Below, in pieces: positions 50,901 to 63,625 of a DNA stretch of 64,000 nt. Every line of letters starts with the position of its first letter. Within the stretch, counting starts at the first letter, position 1. Both the position numbers and the translations under genes were made by a program. This DNA is from Aphis gossypii (taxonomy: Eukaryota > Arthropoda > Insecta > Hemiptera > Aphididae): the NCBI RefSeq assembly GCF_020184175.1, contig NC_065530.1, positions 72,083,260 through 72,147,259 of the forward strand, in the 5' to 3' direction. A model generated the notes under the pieces. That model did no database searches, was not told where the DNA came from, and saw only the letters and a list, made by a program, of their open reading frames with translations.

Positions 50901-50972
50901 TTTTTTTTTTTTTTCTTTTCTTTTCTCTCTTCAAGAGAAAAAAAATACATAAAAAAAAAAAAAAGGGGACAA
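50901..50972 (+). other. Polypurine tract and adjoining hairpin
   Basis: A14-GGGGA (50953-50969) followed by CAA and the right LTR is a typical plus-strand primer. Just upstream, a T14 run and a CT-rich arm (to about 50930) face an AGAGAAAAAAAA arm (50934-50945) and can fold into a hairpin with a TTCA-type loop. The hairpin may simply reflect opposed homopolymers. Confidence 0.75.
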
Positions 50973-52307
50973 TGTAACGAATACGACATACTAATACTGA
51001 CGACGCGCCGCCCAACAACAAATAATAAAACCAAAAGGCCCCAGAACTAGTATCCGCCGCCGATAGAGCGCGGTAATACACCTTCCATGTTTGCGGCCCA
51101 ATACCGAACGCATTGCCCAGCTAATAAAATAACCTTTCCGCGACACACGAACCCGGAGGACAGAGACTATATAAGGGACCTCCGCAATCACCACAATCGA
51201 ACAGTGCGCTTTGGCCACCTGGTCAGATTAGTGACTGGCTAGTGTGAAAGTGTTTCTCGGCCACCTTCGGGAAGGCTAGAATCACGGACGCACTCGGCCT
51301 ACGCTAGTCGGACCATTTCCCATACAACCACCGCCGTCGATAGGACCGTCGCCGTTTTCGGCTACCCGTACCGTCGGGAAGGCTAAAACGTGCCAGTTAC
51401 CGTCATCCGTAGGACCGCCGCCGTTCTCGGCTACCCGTACCGTCGGGAAGGCTAGAACGTGCCCACACGCTGACGTTACCACCGCCGTCAATAGGACCGC
51501 CGCCGTTCTTGGCTACCCGTACCGTCGGGAAGGCTAGAACGTGCCTAACCCTACAATTAAAATAAAATCGCCACCAATCTCGGCTAGTTGTACACGCGAA
51601 TATTAAACGGGCAGAGCGTATGAAATAAACATCGCCGCCGTTATACATATCGTACACTATCATACACGCCGCCGTAATAGTCACCGTACACTATCAGACA
51701 CGCCGCCGTAATAGTCCCGTACACTATCATACACCCGCCGTCACCGTACACTATCATACACGCCGCCGTAATAGTCACCGTACACTATCATACACGCCGC
51801 CGTAATAGTCACCGTACACTATCATACACGCCGCCGTAATAGTCACCGTACACTATCATACACGCCGCCGTAATAGTCACCGTACACTATCATACACGCC
51901 GCCGTAATCTGCGAGACAAATATAATATAACATTGCCGTCGCCGATAACGTAATTGCCACCACCCGTATTATTACGGAATCCCAGTCTCGATTTTAATTA
52001 CGGTGCAATATTATTTTGCCGCGGTAAGCCAATAGGGAAACACACACGCGTTAGTCATTTAACAAATAAAACTGTAAGTATTTCAAATGTTATAATTGTG
52101 AATGGGAAAATCGCGAAGTCATATTATATTCAACAACGTATAATTACCGTATGATTATACGCAAAATCTATGTGTTATGTATGTTATATATGTAATTTGT
52201 AAATATTCAAAGGAAATACTGTTAAATAAAAAAATTCTCATCATAAACTATTAATAATATCATTTATATTTGTACGGGAAAAAGATATCAAAATATCGAC
52301 CGTTACA
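50973..52307 (+). repeat. Right LTR
   Basis: 1,335 bp matching the left LTR along its length. Differences I can see: T at 52088 for C at 45505; a T-to-G change and two single-base deletions in the second and third units of the 34-bp array; and, in the left copy, a two-base loss with a substitution at the third/fourth unit border. Everything else I compared is identical, including the TATA box at 51168-51174 and the three 54-bp repeats (51341-51394, 51410-51463, 51492-51545). Confidence 0.95.
51651..51909 (+). repeat. 34-bp tandem array in right LTR (8 units)
   Basis: The counterpart of the array at 45068-45326, also eight units. Unit 2 has CAGACA in place of CATACA and lacks one A near its end; unit 3 lacks one G (CACCCG for CACGCCG) and is 27 bp. 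Units 4-8 agree with the consensus. Confidence 0.9.
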
Positions 52308-52311
52308 AGGT
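52308..52311. repeat. Target-site duplication, right (AGGT)
   Basis: AGGT immediately after the right LTR, identical to 44386-44389. Removing the element and one AGGT restores a plain AT-rich host sequence. Confidence 0.85.
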
Positions 52312-54401
52312 TTCGCGATTTTAACGATTCACACAAACAATAAATGTAGGTACTGCAGATATCTTAAAAATGAAAAACTGCCATGTAAATATTTCCGAAT
52401 TCTAGAAATACCTATTTTCTGTTTTATTTCTCTTATCAACCATAAATCAATCTTGTTATTTATAATCTTATTATAAAAAAAAAATATTACATTTATCATG
52501 TACCTACCTAAATAGAAAAAAAATTAAAATAGAGTCATACTATGCATATGCAAACAAATAAAACTAATTATAAGTAACATACATATTCTCATAATATGAT
52601 ATATTATAATATATTAATAAATATAAACTAAAATTACGTATTTTATAGATTTATTTAATTGTAATATGTTTATATAGAAGATTATAAATATGTACATTTG
52701 ATTTAATTCAAAAACATAAAATCATTACCTAATTAAAATTATATAACGTGTAAATGATCTTATTTCATTAATTTAAACGTATTAGAAACAACTAAATTCT
52801 GAATTAATATCCATAACGCAGTGAAGGTAGAAGTTTCCTTTTATCACACTGCTACTACGTCTTATTTTTTTCTTTTTACGTCAGATTTTCTTATTGTTCA
52901 TAAAATATAGCTTGTAATTGTTTTCTATTTTCAATAAAAAAAATTAGTTACAGCTTTTTCATTGTAGTATGTTTTATTTCAATTTAATGACTTAGTCTCA
53001 CACGAGTTATGGGTAATATAATATAATAATCTATGTTTGATAATGCTCGAGTTTGAGTATTATTTGAGGGTTTTAAGTGATTATACTCGTACAACTTTAT
53101 TGTATGGAATGGATAACACACCAACATTAAATATAATCTTTTTGATATTTCAGAACAAAGTTAGCTTTTTACTATACTGTTTATTCAATCTAATTATATT
53201 TATTGTAGCGTTTTAAAATTTGTTTCCACTGTATTATTGCATATCGTCGTTTAAAAATAATTCGTAACATTGCTCATACATTTCTCAAGAAGGTCCTTCA
53301 GTGCGTACGTCATAACGTTGAAGGAAAATAAATATACGTGAGTTTGTGATTTTAAATGTACAACTAATAAAAATCAATATAATATAATTTAATATTTAGA
53401 TGAAACATCACACATTTTTATGTACGAATATAAAATTATTTTACTGAGCGTTTCCATTTGATTTTTTACCGATGTAGCATTCTAATGATTTAATAACACG
53501 CATAATAATATAATGTAATACCATATAATAAAGTCATTACAATATTTATAATCTAATTTTCAATTGCATACAAAATCCACACATTCCAATAGAAATGGCT
53601 GTCTGTTTTTGATAGTTCATAATAGTAATCATTTTTAAACTGAAACCATTGTCGATTTATACCAAGATTTTTTTATATTCATATATTGTGTATACATTAA
53701 AATTTTTAACGAAAAATATTTAGGTAATTCAAACATTTAAACAGTTTTAATATTATAAACCTATGCGATATTTTTATTTTTCATATATTTTCTGTGTCTT
53801 TCAAAATAAATGTTAGTGAAAACACATAACCGATGTCACATAACGATTGTTGTCTCGGCTCTACTTTGCCCCCGCGGTGTAATATTTTTGATATATTTGA
53901 CGAATTAAATTAATTCAAAAAGTAAACAAAAATAAATCGTTAACGGCTAGTGCAAACAAACATATGTGGCGACTATACACATTACCATTATTATTATATT
54001 GTTATTACTATTATTGTATTGCGAAGAAAACTCCGTTTCCGTGGAGATACAGTCGGTACAATATTATATATAGGTATATATATATATTATGTATATTACT
54101 TAACCACATTATTTCAAACGTAACAATATACCTCTAACACACACGTTAAAATGATTCACACACATACCTATACGCATTCATGGAAAACTGACATGATTAT
54201 TACATACCCGTTGTATAATAATTAGGGCGCGTTTCGGCAACGCCACACGTTGCAGTACAAATGGCTTGTTATCTGTCTGTTGATTTTGCCCGTCGTCACG
54301 ATTGTTGCGGCAGTCAGTCCGTTTACTCACTCACAAACACGCGCACAAAAGCACAATATAATATAATATATTATCTGTACTTTATATTCATATTGCATAT
54401 G
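52312..54401. other. AT-rich non-coding sequence after the retrotransposon
   Basis: No gene is supported. Homopolymers and TA tracts dominate. The AT-rich texture continues that seen before the element, as expected if the element inserted into an intron or intergenic spacer. Confidence 0.55.
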
Positions 54402-54403
54402 TA

Positions 54404-54700
54404 CCTGGCGATTCGGCAAGCCTGTTCGTCCTTCTTCTTTTTTCTCCTTAAATAATGATTCAGTCGTTCAAAATCTGACATTTGGAATTTTTAAATATAC
54501 TTCGAGACCGTACTGTCGAATTCTTGAGATTTTTTTTTATTACTACTATTTACGAGTTTCTTATATGCAGATTTTTTTTTGGGAATAACGTTCTCCTTTT
54601 TATAAAACAATTAATTGGTGGATCGTTTTTCTGAAAATTTTGACGTATCAAAATGTAAATTTCAACGAGTAATTGTTTGAAAAACAGAAGTTTTTGTCGC
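54404..54700 (+). mobile_element. Diverged relative of the 41-kb MITE (one end recognised)
   Basis: After a TA (54402-54403) the sequence CCTGGCGATTCGGCAAG parallels the TGATTCACTAAG end of the element at 41059-41702. It then follows the same order of landmarks: a TTTTTTCT run, TTAAATAATG, CAAAATCTGA, TTTGGAATTTTTAAA, CTTCGAGAC, then a TTTCTTATA block. Identity is modest but collinear over about 200 bp. I could not define the right end, so the boundary given is approximate and the copy may be truncated. Confidence 0.5.
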
Positions 54701-57700
54701 AACAGGATGTACAAGAAATCTAAAAAAAAATTACAACCACAATCTTAATACTGAATTTGACTTACGAGAAACGGCCTGGCGAGGAGTATAATGGAGAAAA
54801 ATATTAGAGAAATGATTTTTTGTTTCGATTTTCGAGGTTAACGCAAACGACAATAATTATACGTAAGTAATGTAGGCGTGATACGTTTTATTACACACAC
54901 ACACGCATCCATACGTGGGACGTCCCACAATTATTTCTTGTTTTCCTTCGTGTTATATACACACTCGTATACATGAAATATGCCTAAGTGATATGGGGAA
55001 AGCCACCGGGGTAACGACTACTCGAGGGAATGAAGAAAAAAATATATATGAAACTAATTTCTACGATGGGAGTTGTTTCATGTATAATGTGTGCTCATTG
55101 CACCACACACCGCTGTGACTGGGGTGCCAAATAAAAAGGTCTCGGATTTCCGTGGTCATTGTTGCGCCACACGTATATGAGCGAACCTGAAGTTTTCTAA
55201 ATGCCAATGGGTTTTTTTTCCCTACACACCGCATCATCAGCGAATTTCGAGCCAATCGAGTCCAAAAGTAAAAGCACTGTGCCGCATAAAGGTGAACACC
55301 GACATCGATTAAGAGCGGAAAACGTATACGCATTATACACAACGCGTAGGTACTTATAATAGCAATACCATTTGTATTTGTGTGTGTGTGTGTGTATGTG
55401 AACAGTATACGTCTACACGTTTTACCTCGTAATTACAATTGTATATAACGTTAGAGCTCGTTTTCACGTAGCGCCGCGCTCATTTCCGCCGGAGCGTTTA
55501 AGTCTAGCTAGCTTTTAAAGAAAACCGCCGTTGATTAACCGCTCACACTATACATACTGTTATTAAAGTTATACATTTATAACTATTTATTTACTAAATC
55601 ATACAATAGAAAACGAGCTGTTTGTAGTATCCAATGATTATTGAAGTTAGGCTCATACCGGGGTGACGTTTATTACCTGGTGGAACGACATGCATAATAG
55701 ATAGCTGGGTTGAGATTTATCGTTTGAGAAAAATATCATATCTTTGATTTATGAGACGGATAAACTATACGAGTATAATGCGTGTTAAAAGTGATCAATC
55801 GTTTGTTTTTGATTTTACTCCGAGGGAATTTTTGAACGGAAAAAACGATTATCGTCAAATATTATCAGATTTATATAGTATATAGAAAGTGTAGTTTAAC
55901 ATCATAACGAAGTTTTAATAGCATAACGTTATTATTTTTTTTATAAGTACATTATATAGATACCAATAAATGATGTCCATGAAAATGTACCTTCTCCTAT
56001 AATAGGTAACACTTAGGAATCCGTAATTCTAAAACTAAAACCCAGCATAGTTTAGTTTATTTGTATATAGTTATTAAAAATCTTCATCACAAATAAATCA
56101 ATAATACTAATAAACTCTTTGATTACACTCTTATTCAAATAAATTTGAATTTCAATATCCTATTTTACATAAAAATCAAATATTTTTTTAAAAATGGAAA
56201 TAAGAATTAATAAAATACATTTAAATTATGATATGATGTACCTAGGTACTTATAAACTATTAATTTTTCTTTTACCGCCTGCTCCCACTTCATAAATAAT
56301 TTTATGATGCGAAATAAAAAGAATCGTTCTACTCTTTCAAATCGAGGGGCAATTGCGTCCCCATGATTACTAAGTTCTAACTATGTGGCCCTATATATTT
56401 CACATAAATAATATATTATTTGTATCACATCTAATTACTAATAATATTTATAAATTATATGCAAATTTCAAATTTACTACTTTAATAATAAAACAAACTA
56501 TATTATCTTTAGTGAAATAATGGTTATTAATTATTTTTATTATTAAGTATGTATATTTTTTTTAATTTCCCTGGTCGTTTTCGTGTTTAATGTCTGTCTG
56601 CATATTTAATAATATATTTTTTAATATAAGTACCTGGCTACGTAATTAATTATTATAGTATAGTATGATATATTATCCAAACTTTTTTTAATATTATAAC
56701 TTAAAAACATATAATATTATCATAATATCATACTGTCTTTCCGTTTAGTTAAAAATGTATATAATATTTACTCTATCGTTTTTGTGCATGATATTATACG
56801 AATTATGAATAATTATTAATTATTACTCTTTTTATGAACAATTATATTTTTTTCTTTAATGGTAATTTTGCAAATTGCTATGATAAATTAAATAGTAAAA
56901 TAATATATGTTAATATATGTTAAAAATAATATTATGTTGAACTATGATTCTATTAAATTATTTTAAATTATTTCTAACTATTGTGCAATATGAGTCGCCG
57001 TAGCTTAAATTAGCATAAATAATTATTATCGATTACATATTTTAATAACCATTCAACAAAATTTAGTTTTTATACATTTAAACAATAAAAGTGTTTAATG
57101 AGTAAATTTAATTTAATTTTATTTTTTTGTGATTGATTTATAATTATTATAAGATGTTGTGTTATAATATCTTCTAATATACATATGGATCGTATAAAGT
57201 GAAAAGTGAAAAACAAAATGTATAACAGTATTAATATTACATTATACCGACGTACATAAAAAATGAAAATGATTTTATTTTGATAGTTTTTTTTTTTTTT
57301 TTAATGCGATACACATTTTTGAGTTGATAATAAGATGCAGCTAAAATGCGTTTACGAGAAATAAAAATATATATTATATTTTTCCTTCTATACGAGTTTT
57401 AAAAGTTAAATAGATTATATTGGCAATAACGACCCTTCGAGCATACGATTCTATATCGACCAGTTTGGACACAGACCTTTTTCCATGTAACCAAATGACC
57501 TTTCGAATATTTTGTATCATGTCGTTTTTTTTATATATACATACCCTCACTTATACCACAACGCTCACCTCGTTCATATCCCATAAGGTCTTTCGAGCTT
57601 TCGTGTTTGCTTACAATTCATTTTATTGGAGTTCTAGAAGTCTTTTTACCCCGCTTATATACAATGACAAAAAAAAAAAAAACAAAAATGTGTAGTTAAG

Positions 57701-60700
57701 GTAGTAAAACACATTGATATTGTTTCACCCAGACTGTCGACATCGTTAAGAACTAAAAAGTATAATAAAGAATGGCGTTATGTAGAACATTGACGGCGGT
57801 TAGTTTATTTTCGATATCGAACAATAAATATTGTGCTAATAAAAAAAGGTATTCGTACACGAATGTCGTAATAGTACCTATGAATAAAACATAAAAATCG
57901 TACGTTATAAATCGTCAATTATATACACGTAGGTATTATAGTAAACATTGTACGCACGAGCATCGGCGTACAAACGAATAAATCGCGCAAGTTCAAATAT
58001 ACAAAGATGCTGATTACATAATGTGTAGGTGTACTACACGTGTATTAAAAAATAACAATTTCGAAGTTCTAAGGAAATCGAGGATACGCGCGAACTACTT
58101 TCATATACCTACCACACTCACTGGTTCCTTCAAATTCCCATTGACGCAATTTTCCGTGATGTATCGTTACAATCAATCATCCGACCTCAATTTCAATAAC
58201 CCGCACTGCTCATCAGCAACTGCAGCTAATTTGTTTCTTAACGATGTTCAAACACAACGCGGTACACGTCGATAACGCCCATATTTAATATTATTTTTTT
58301 TTTAAACGCGTTACGACTTCTCGTGATATCCTTTTACATCATAATACCACGGCTACCTTGTGTATTTTTTTTCTATTTCTTTCACACGAACACGCACACT
58401 CTGGTGAAAAACATAATAAATCACTATGCACAGTAAACAGTACCACCGGGTGTAATCACGTATTATAACGTGACCACGAATCGAGTGACGAGATACGATG
58501 CAATAGTATATAATATTATCTGTGTGTGTGTGTGTGTGTGTGTGTTACGTACAATAGTGTAATTTGATATGATTTTCGAGCGTCGGATGCTGTGACGCGG
58601 TCAACATAATTCGCGTGGTCGACGTAATAACAGTAATTTATCGTGTGCAGTAGCCGAGGACATTGGGAATTATAACGATATGACGAATGGCGTACAATTC
58701 GGACGGAAATGTTTTTGTGCGATACATCAGCTGCCGCGCTGCTGCTGCACAAGAGGGCAGGCATAATGAATAACTCCGATGGACGGTGTGCGCCCTATGT
58801 GATTTATAAACGGACGTTGAGTGTCGTGTATTTTGGTATACGCGGGTCATATTTAATATTTAAGTGGATGCTCTCGATGCATTACTATTATGCGAGTATA
58901 TAATGTGACCCGTTGTACCTACTACACAATAAAAGGATATGCGTCAGGGATAGTCCGAACGTGTTGACTGTGCACGTATACGAATTACAAACTACGGTAT
59001 ATATTTTATTTTCTTCGTGATTAAAAATAAATAATAATAATAATATGTATAACAATATAATAAAGTGATATGGCACAGAAATGCGATTTATGTAATCAGC
59101 GATGTTAGTATATGGATGAAAGTGTAAGTGACATGACGAACGGAGTGATGGATGTAGATATTAGTAATATAGTTATACTATGATGTAAGTATTTCTTAAA
59201 CTATTGTGATGTTTTTATAAACTTTTTTAAGCGTTACAATCTAATCGATATAGAGGAGATCAAAAATAAAAAACTCGAATACTTTTAAAAATAAATAGGT
59301 AAAACAAAAAAAAAAAGAAAACCTCGGTGTAAGTTTAGTATGTTTATACTTTAAAATAAATCATGCGGATTGTTACCTGAGGTTCAATGTCACGTTTATT
59401 ATTCGACAAGAGCGCATAATATGGCCGTGTATTGTAAGTTTTATAAAAATAGAAAACAGTTAATAAACTCAAATCACCGGTGCCGTTTTATTACAAAAGT
59501 ATTTACATTGAAACTTACTACGTCTAGAACAAAAAATAATCAATTTTCAGTATTATTCAGGGTGACACGTGATCTGATATATTATATTATACATCAGTGG
59601 GAACAATAACGGAAATTTCAATATAGTATAATAATTATAAATTAAATTTCACGAGTGACTTTTTACTAACAAATCACTTGTAATATCACACGTCATATCA
59701 CGTGTTTGTTTTTTTGTTTTTTTTTTTGGTGAATGTCGGCCCTAAATAATGATTTCGTTTAGCGCATATCATAACACCCACGTATGTACACGACATACGC
59801 CATACGAATCCACTGCACACAATATACGCGCTTAATACTATTGTATTCAATCGGTCAAAAGTTTGTTCCGAGTTAATATTTGACCGACACGCATTCTCAT
59901 CACGTTTGCCACTACCATTGACCGCTACGTTGTGATAAGTGTTTTTTTTTCTACCCCAACGAGAGTCGTGCATAGCGTATCGTGCGCGCAAAATTTGTCT
60001 AATGGGATTGTATTGTTTTTTTTTTTTTTTTTTGGTCACTTTATCTCTTTCTCTTTCTGCCATCGGTTCGGGTCCTTTTTCTTTCGTGTCCACCATAATT
60101 AGTGCGTGTACACTGTGCATATAGGTACCTACGACCGACACCGCATAATATATTATATTATATATTTATATATCGTGTGCACGTGTGTGATGTATATGTA
60201 TATGGGTGCATGGGCACTCGCAAGCGCACGCGCTTGTGTATGTGTGTACCGTCAACGATTGATTGTGGTGAGTGGAAGTGGAAAATAAATCGAGCTTCAC
60301 AAGAAAATTACCTCCAACTGCGGCGGCGGTCGTTTGATCGATATTGAACTCGACTGGCGCGCGCGATGCATTCGTCTTTTGCAGGCGAAAACATCGTCCA
60401 TGTACGATGTATATAGGCGTATATGTATTGTTATTATACATTAGGTTACTATAGCTGAGAGTCTGATGTTTTACGGACGATTAGTGGACGAGATTCTGTG
60501 CTTTAGTCGTATATGATTTTGGCGTAAGTCTAGGCGGTGACGATCGAGTTGAGAGGGAAAACAAAAACGGTAAAAGCAGAATACGAGCGTATATAGAGCG
60601 TATACCGATTATCGGGCTTACAATATTATTATGCCAAGACGGCCTTTGCTGAAAGCAATATAATTTTCTTTTTCTGTTTTGTTAAATATCTTATTTTAGT

Positions 60701-63309
60701 CGTCCTGCGGTGCTTACCATACGTCCTGGCTGTGCAAAAGAACTTTTCCATTTCTCGTACCTACACTTTGTTGTATCGCTGTATTTCGTATTTGTATAAT
60801 ATTGATACTTAAAACGTGTTTTGTATACACGATATCCCACATTTTGTCAACAATTTAAATATATATATATATATGTATATTATCGTTATATCTGCAGATT
60901 TCACTATAGTTTTTGATATTATATTGTGATTTAATTTATTTTTATAATAATTTTTTAAGCACTATACATAATATATTATGCCATTAATGATTATACTCAT
61001 GTTTATTTAATAACCCCTGGGCCTTCACACGAGAATAACCAGTGAGGCCCAGTATTCTTTTTTTTTTTTTTTAAATAAATGAATAATAATAATACATTAA
61101 CTATTATTTACATAGATTCGGTATATTATATTATTTACTGAAAAAAAAAGGTCTATGGTAATTACTTATACACGCTTAAATGTACGATTCACTCGTGACC
61201 CAAACAGGTGTACAAATGTAAATAAGATGGTAAATTATATTATACAGATAGTGTTAAGCTCTTGATACTGTGTAATAAAGATAAAAAAGCTATCTATTAA
61301 ATCTTACTATAATTGATTTATCTTAATCTTAAAAAAACAATTATGTATAAAAAAGGACGATTTTCATGCTTTAAATTTTATCAAAAATATATTTTATACT
61401 TATATTAACGTAGAATACAAATTGATTATAATTTAAAAATAGCATGTACCAGAATCACTAGAAAATCATATAGTTAGAAGACTAACGACTACTTATTATT
61501 AAAATAAATGAAAACTGTTATGTTGATATTATAACTCAAAAAAAGCATAGACTTATAAAAATGAAACTGATTTTTTTACATTCAAATTATAATGACGAAG
61601 ACTCATATCACAAATAGATTATTGATTAAACAATATACTAATGTTTTCTGCTTTTATTTACAAAACATCGTTTGACATACATATTATATGTAAAATATAC
61701 ACGTGATTATTTCGTCTGCCGTTTTGAGTTTCTATCAATCTATTTCATTTAATTATAAAGAAAAAATTCTTTTATTAAATTAAGCGACCTTGTACTTATA
61801 TTTGACCCAATTAATATTAGATTAATTTGTAATACAAGTGCTTAATAAGTATTTTAATTCCTTTTACATACAACATAATTTATAACGGTAATGTAAATAG
61901 AGTGAAATGGAGAGTAAAACAAACGACTTCATCTCTTAAACTGTTGTCACATATTCGACATGCTAATTGTACTGTATTCAATTATTCGGTTTAAAATGAT
62001 TTACATTTAAATTTTTTAAATTTACGCAATAATGGACAGCGATATTAGTTGTATATACAGTAAAAATTGTTAAATGCAAGACGATTTCTCACAAGAAAGA
62101 AATCATTTTAACCAATATTCAATAATTAGCCACGTGATTATTATTCAAATCGGCACGTATGTGATAATAAAATCAGTGTTTGAAATGTTTCATGAAATAT
62201 GTTAATAAGTCACTTATTATAATATCAATCTGCAATATGGTTTTATTTAGTCATAATAATAATACCATCATACTGTCAACAATAAGTTGTTTCTTGGGAG
62301 GGGGGGAACAAAGTTTCTCCATAATGATATAAATATTTGAAAACAAGACCCTAATATAATACATATATTGACAGCATGTGGCACTTAATATATTTATCAA
62401 TGATCATATTACATATATACAACTAACGAACTATGTCATTTATTGACAAAAATTGTTGTCAATTTAATCAAGAAAATTAATAATATTTGTATAAAAAAAT
62501 TCAGTGTTTTACGATTTTGTAATATGTTTTGCATGAAATATTGCATACTTCAAACACTAATATTACAGTATACCTATAATATAGTTGTGATATGAACCTA
62601 GCTTGTTTCAAATAGTTCATTTAAAAGCAAAATATTTTGTTACTTTTGTTGGATTGGTGCTTCAGTCACGGAGCTAGTGTAAATTGCGTTTTATATACTC
62701 GTGTGTATTTCACAGCGGTCATGTTACTGTTGATTTATTATATATTATAACTTGTGGTATAGTTGTTTTTAAGATAAATTTAAATTTTATAGAAATAAAT
62801 TAACGTTAAAAAATCTACTTTTTGATAATTTAAAGTGAAAACAACAGTTTTAAAATAATTATATATTTGTTTTCATTTTTTGAGTTTTTAATTAGATTTA
62901 TTGTACGACCTAAACACACATTGTTAATTTCATTTTAAGTCTTAAAAATATATACTGCTTTAAAATATGAACTAAAAATGTATTCTGCAGCAGTTATCTA
63001 AAAAAATAAATACTTCAAAAATATTGGTTCATTACAGCTTCAAATCGTCTAAAATAGTATTCTTATCTACTGTTAAACTTAGAAAAATCGTGGCGATATC
63101 GACGATTTAAAAAGAAATAGTTAATCTGCTTGGTTTTATTTTAAACAAATAAAATTTGCATTTAAGTTTATTAAGTAAATCTATTTTAAATGTTTGCATT
63201 TTTTTCTGATATAACATTAACATTACACAAAAATGCAAAACAAAAATATCCATAAAATCCTTGCATTTTATATTGTACATGTACCTATAATACAATTTGA
63301 CCTTGTATA
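54701..63309. other. Non-coding sequence with CA/TG tracts
   Basis: No gene is supported. The parts at 54860-55530 and 57950-60720 are GC-richer and contain CpG, (TG)n tracts (55379-55395 and 58521-58545) and open frames up to 147 codons (minus strand 59698-60141). None shows a domain, a natural composition or splice signals that agree. The rest is AT-rich. If KCNQ continues in this direction, exons of 90-150 bp could be hidden here; I saw no voltage-sensor or pore motif. Confidence 0.45.
58521..58545. repeat. (TG)12 microsatellite
   Basis: Twenty-five bases of perfect TG repeat in a moderately GC-rich stretch. A shorter TG tract lies at 55379-55395. Confidence 0.9.
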
Positions 63310-63423
63310 TAACAGGTGATTCATTAAAAGGTACTATTTTTAAACAGGAATTTACGACTGATAAATCGTGAGTCGTATCAAACTGTCGTGATATTTTGGT
63401 TTAATGTTATTTTACATTTCATC

Positions 63424-63531
63424 ATGGAAAGACTTAGCCCCGCACAATGTCTACAAATTATTCAACTGTACTACGAAAATCAGAGTTCAACATATACTGT
63501 TTTTCGTAAGCATAGAGGTAAACTTACATAG
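63424..63531 (+). pseudogene. Mariner transposase N-terminal fragment
   Basis: Thirty-five codons from ATG at 63424, beginning MERLSPAQCLQIIQLYYEN, and ending at TAG 63529-63531. This resembles the first helix of the paired-like DNA-binding domain of mariner-type transposases (pattern: hydrophobic-Ile-Ile-x-x-Tyr-Tyr-x-Asn, then a second helix with VFR). The rest of the DNA-binding domain and the first catalytic Asp are absent. It is 110 bp from the left inverted repeat, which suits the start of a transposase gene. Confidence 0.65.
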
Positions 63532-63559
63532 CTACGCTAATTAACAAAATTGCCTCGTT

Positions 63560-63625
63560 TGGATTGAAGAGCAATCTGAAGAGATCCAAAAGCTTCCATT
63601 AAATCTAGAAAAAACAACTGTTTAA
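63560..63625 (+). pseudogene. Mariner transposase internal fragment
   Basis: A short frame beginning with Trp and containing EEIQKLPLNLEKTTV, ending at TAA. It resembles the stretch before the conserved HPEKVTVW-like motif of mariner-type transposases, which normally lies more than 200 residues after the N-terminus. Here it follows the N-terminal fragment after about 30 bp, so the intervening half of the gene has been deleted. The catalytic D,D,D residues are missing. Confidence 0.5.

Larger units (their letters stand above)
44390..52307 (+). mobile_element. Complete Ty3/gypsy-type LTR retrotransposon
   Basis: A 7,918-bp element bounded by two 1,335-bp LTRs that begin TGTAAC and end GTTACA, with a 4-bp AGGT target duplication. 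Order from the left: LTR, tRNA primer site, gag, protease, reverse transcriptase, RNase H, integrase, an extra ORF, polypurine tract, LTR. RNase H before integrase identifies the Ty3/gypsy order. The LTRs differ at about half a dozen places, nearly all inside a tandem repeat, so insertion was recent. The gag-pol frame is interrupted at six positions, each equivalent to loss of one base, while integrase and the third ORF stay open. The element lies in the presumed KCNQ intron, in the same orientation as the gene. I cannot place it in a named clade; long GC-rich LTRs and a third ORF may help. Confidence 0.95.

Noticed and set aside
59698..60141. 147-codon minus-strand ORF
   Set aside because: Low-complexity Lys and Thr runs from homopolymers and CA-type sequence, no domain, and an overlapping open frame on the other strand.
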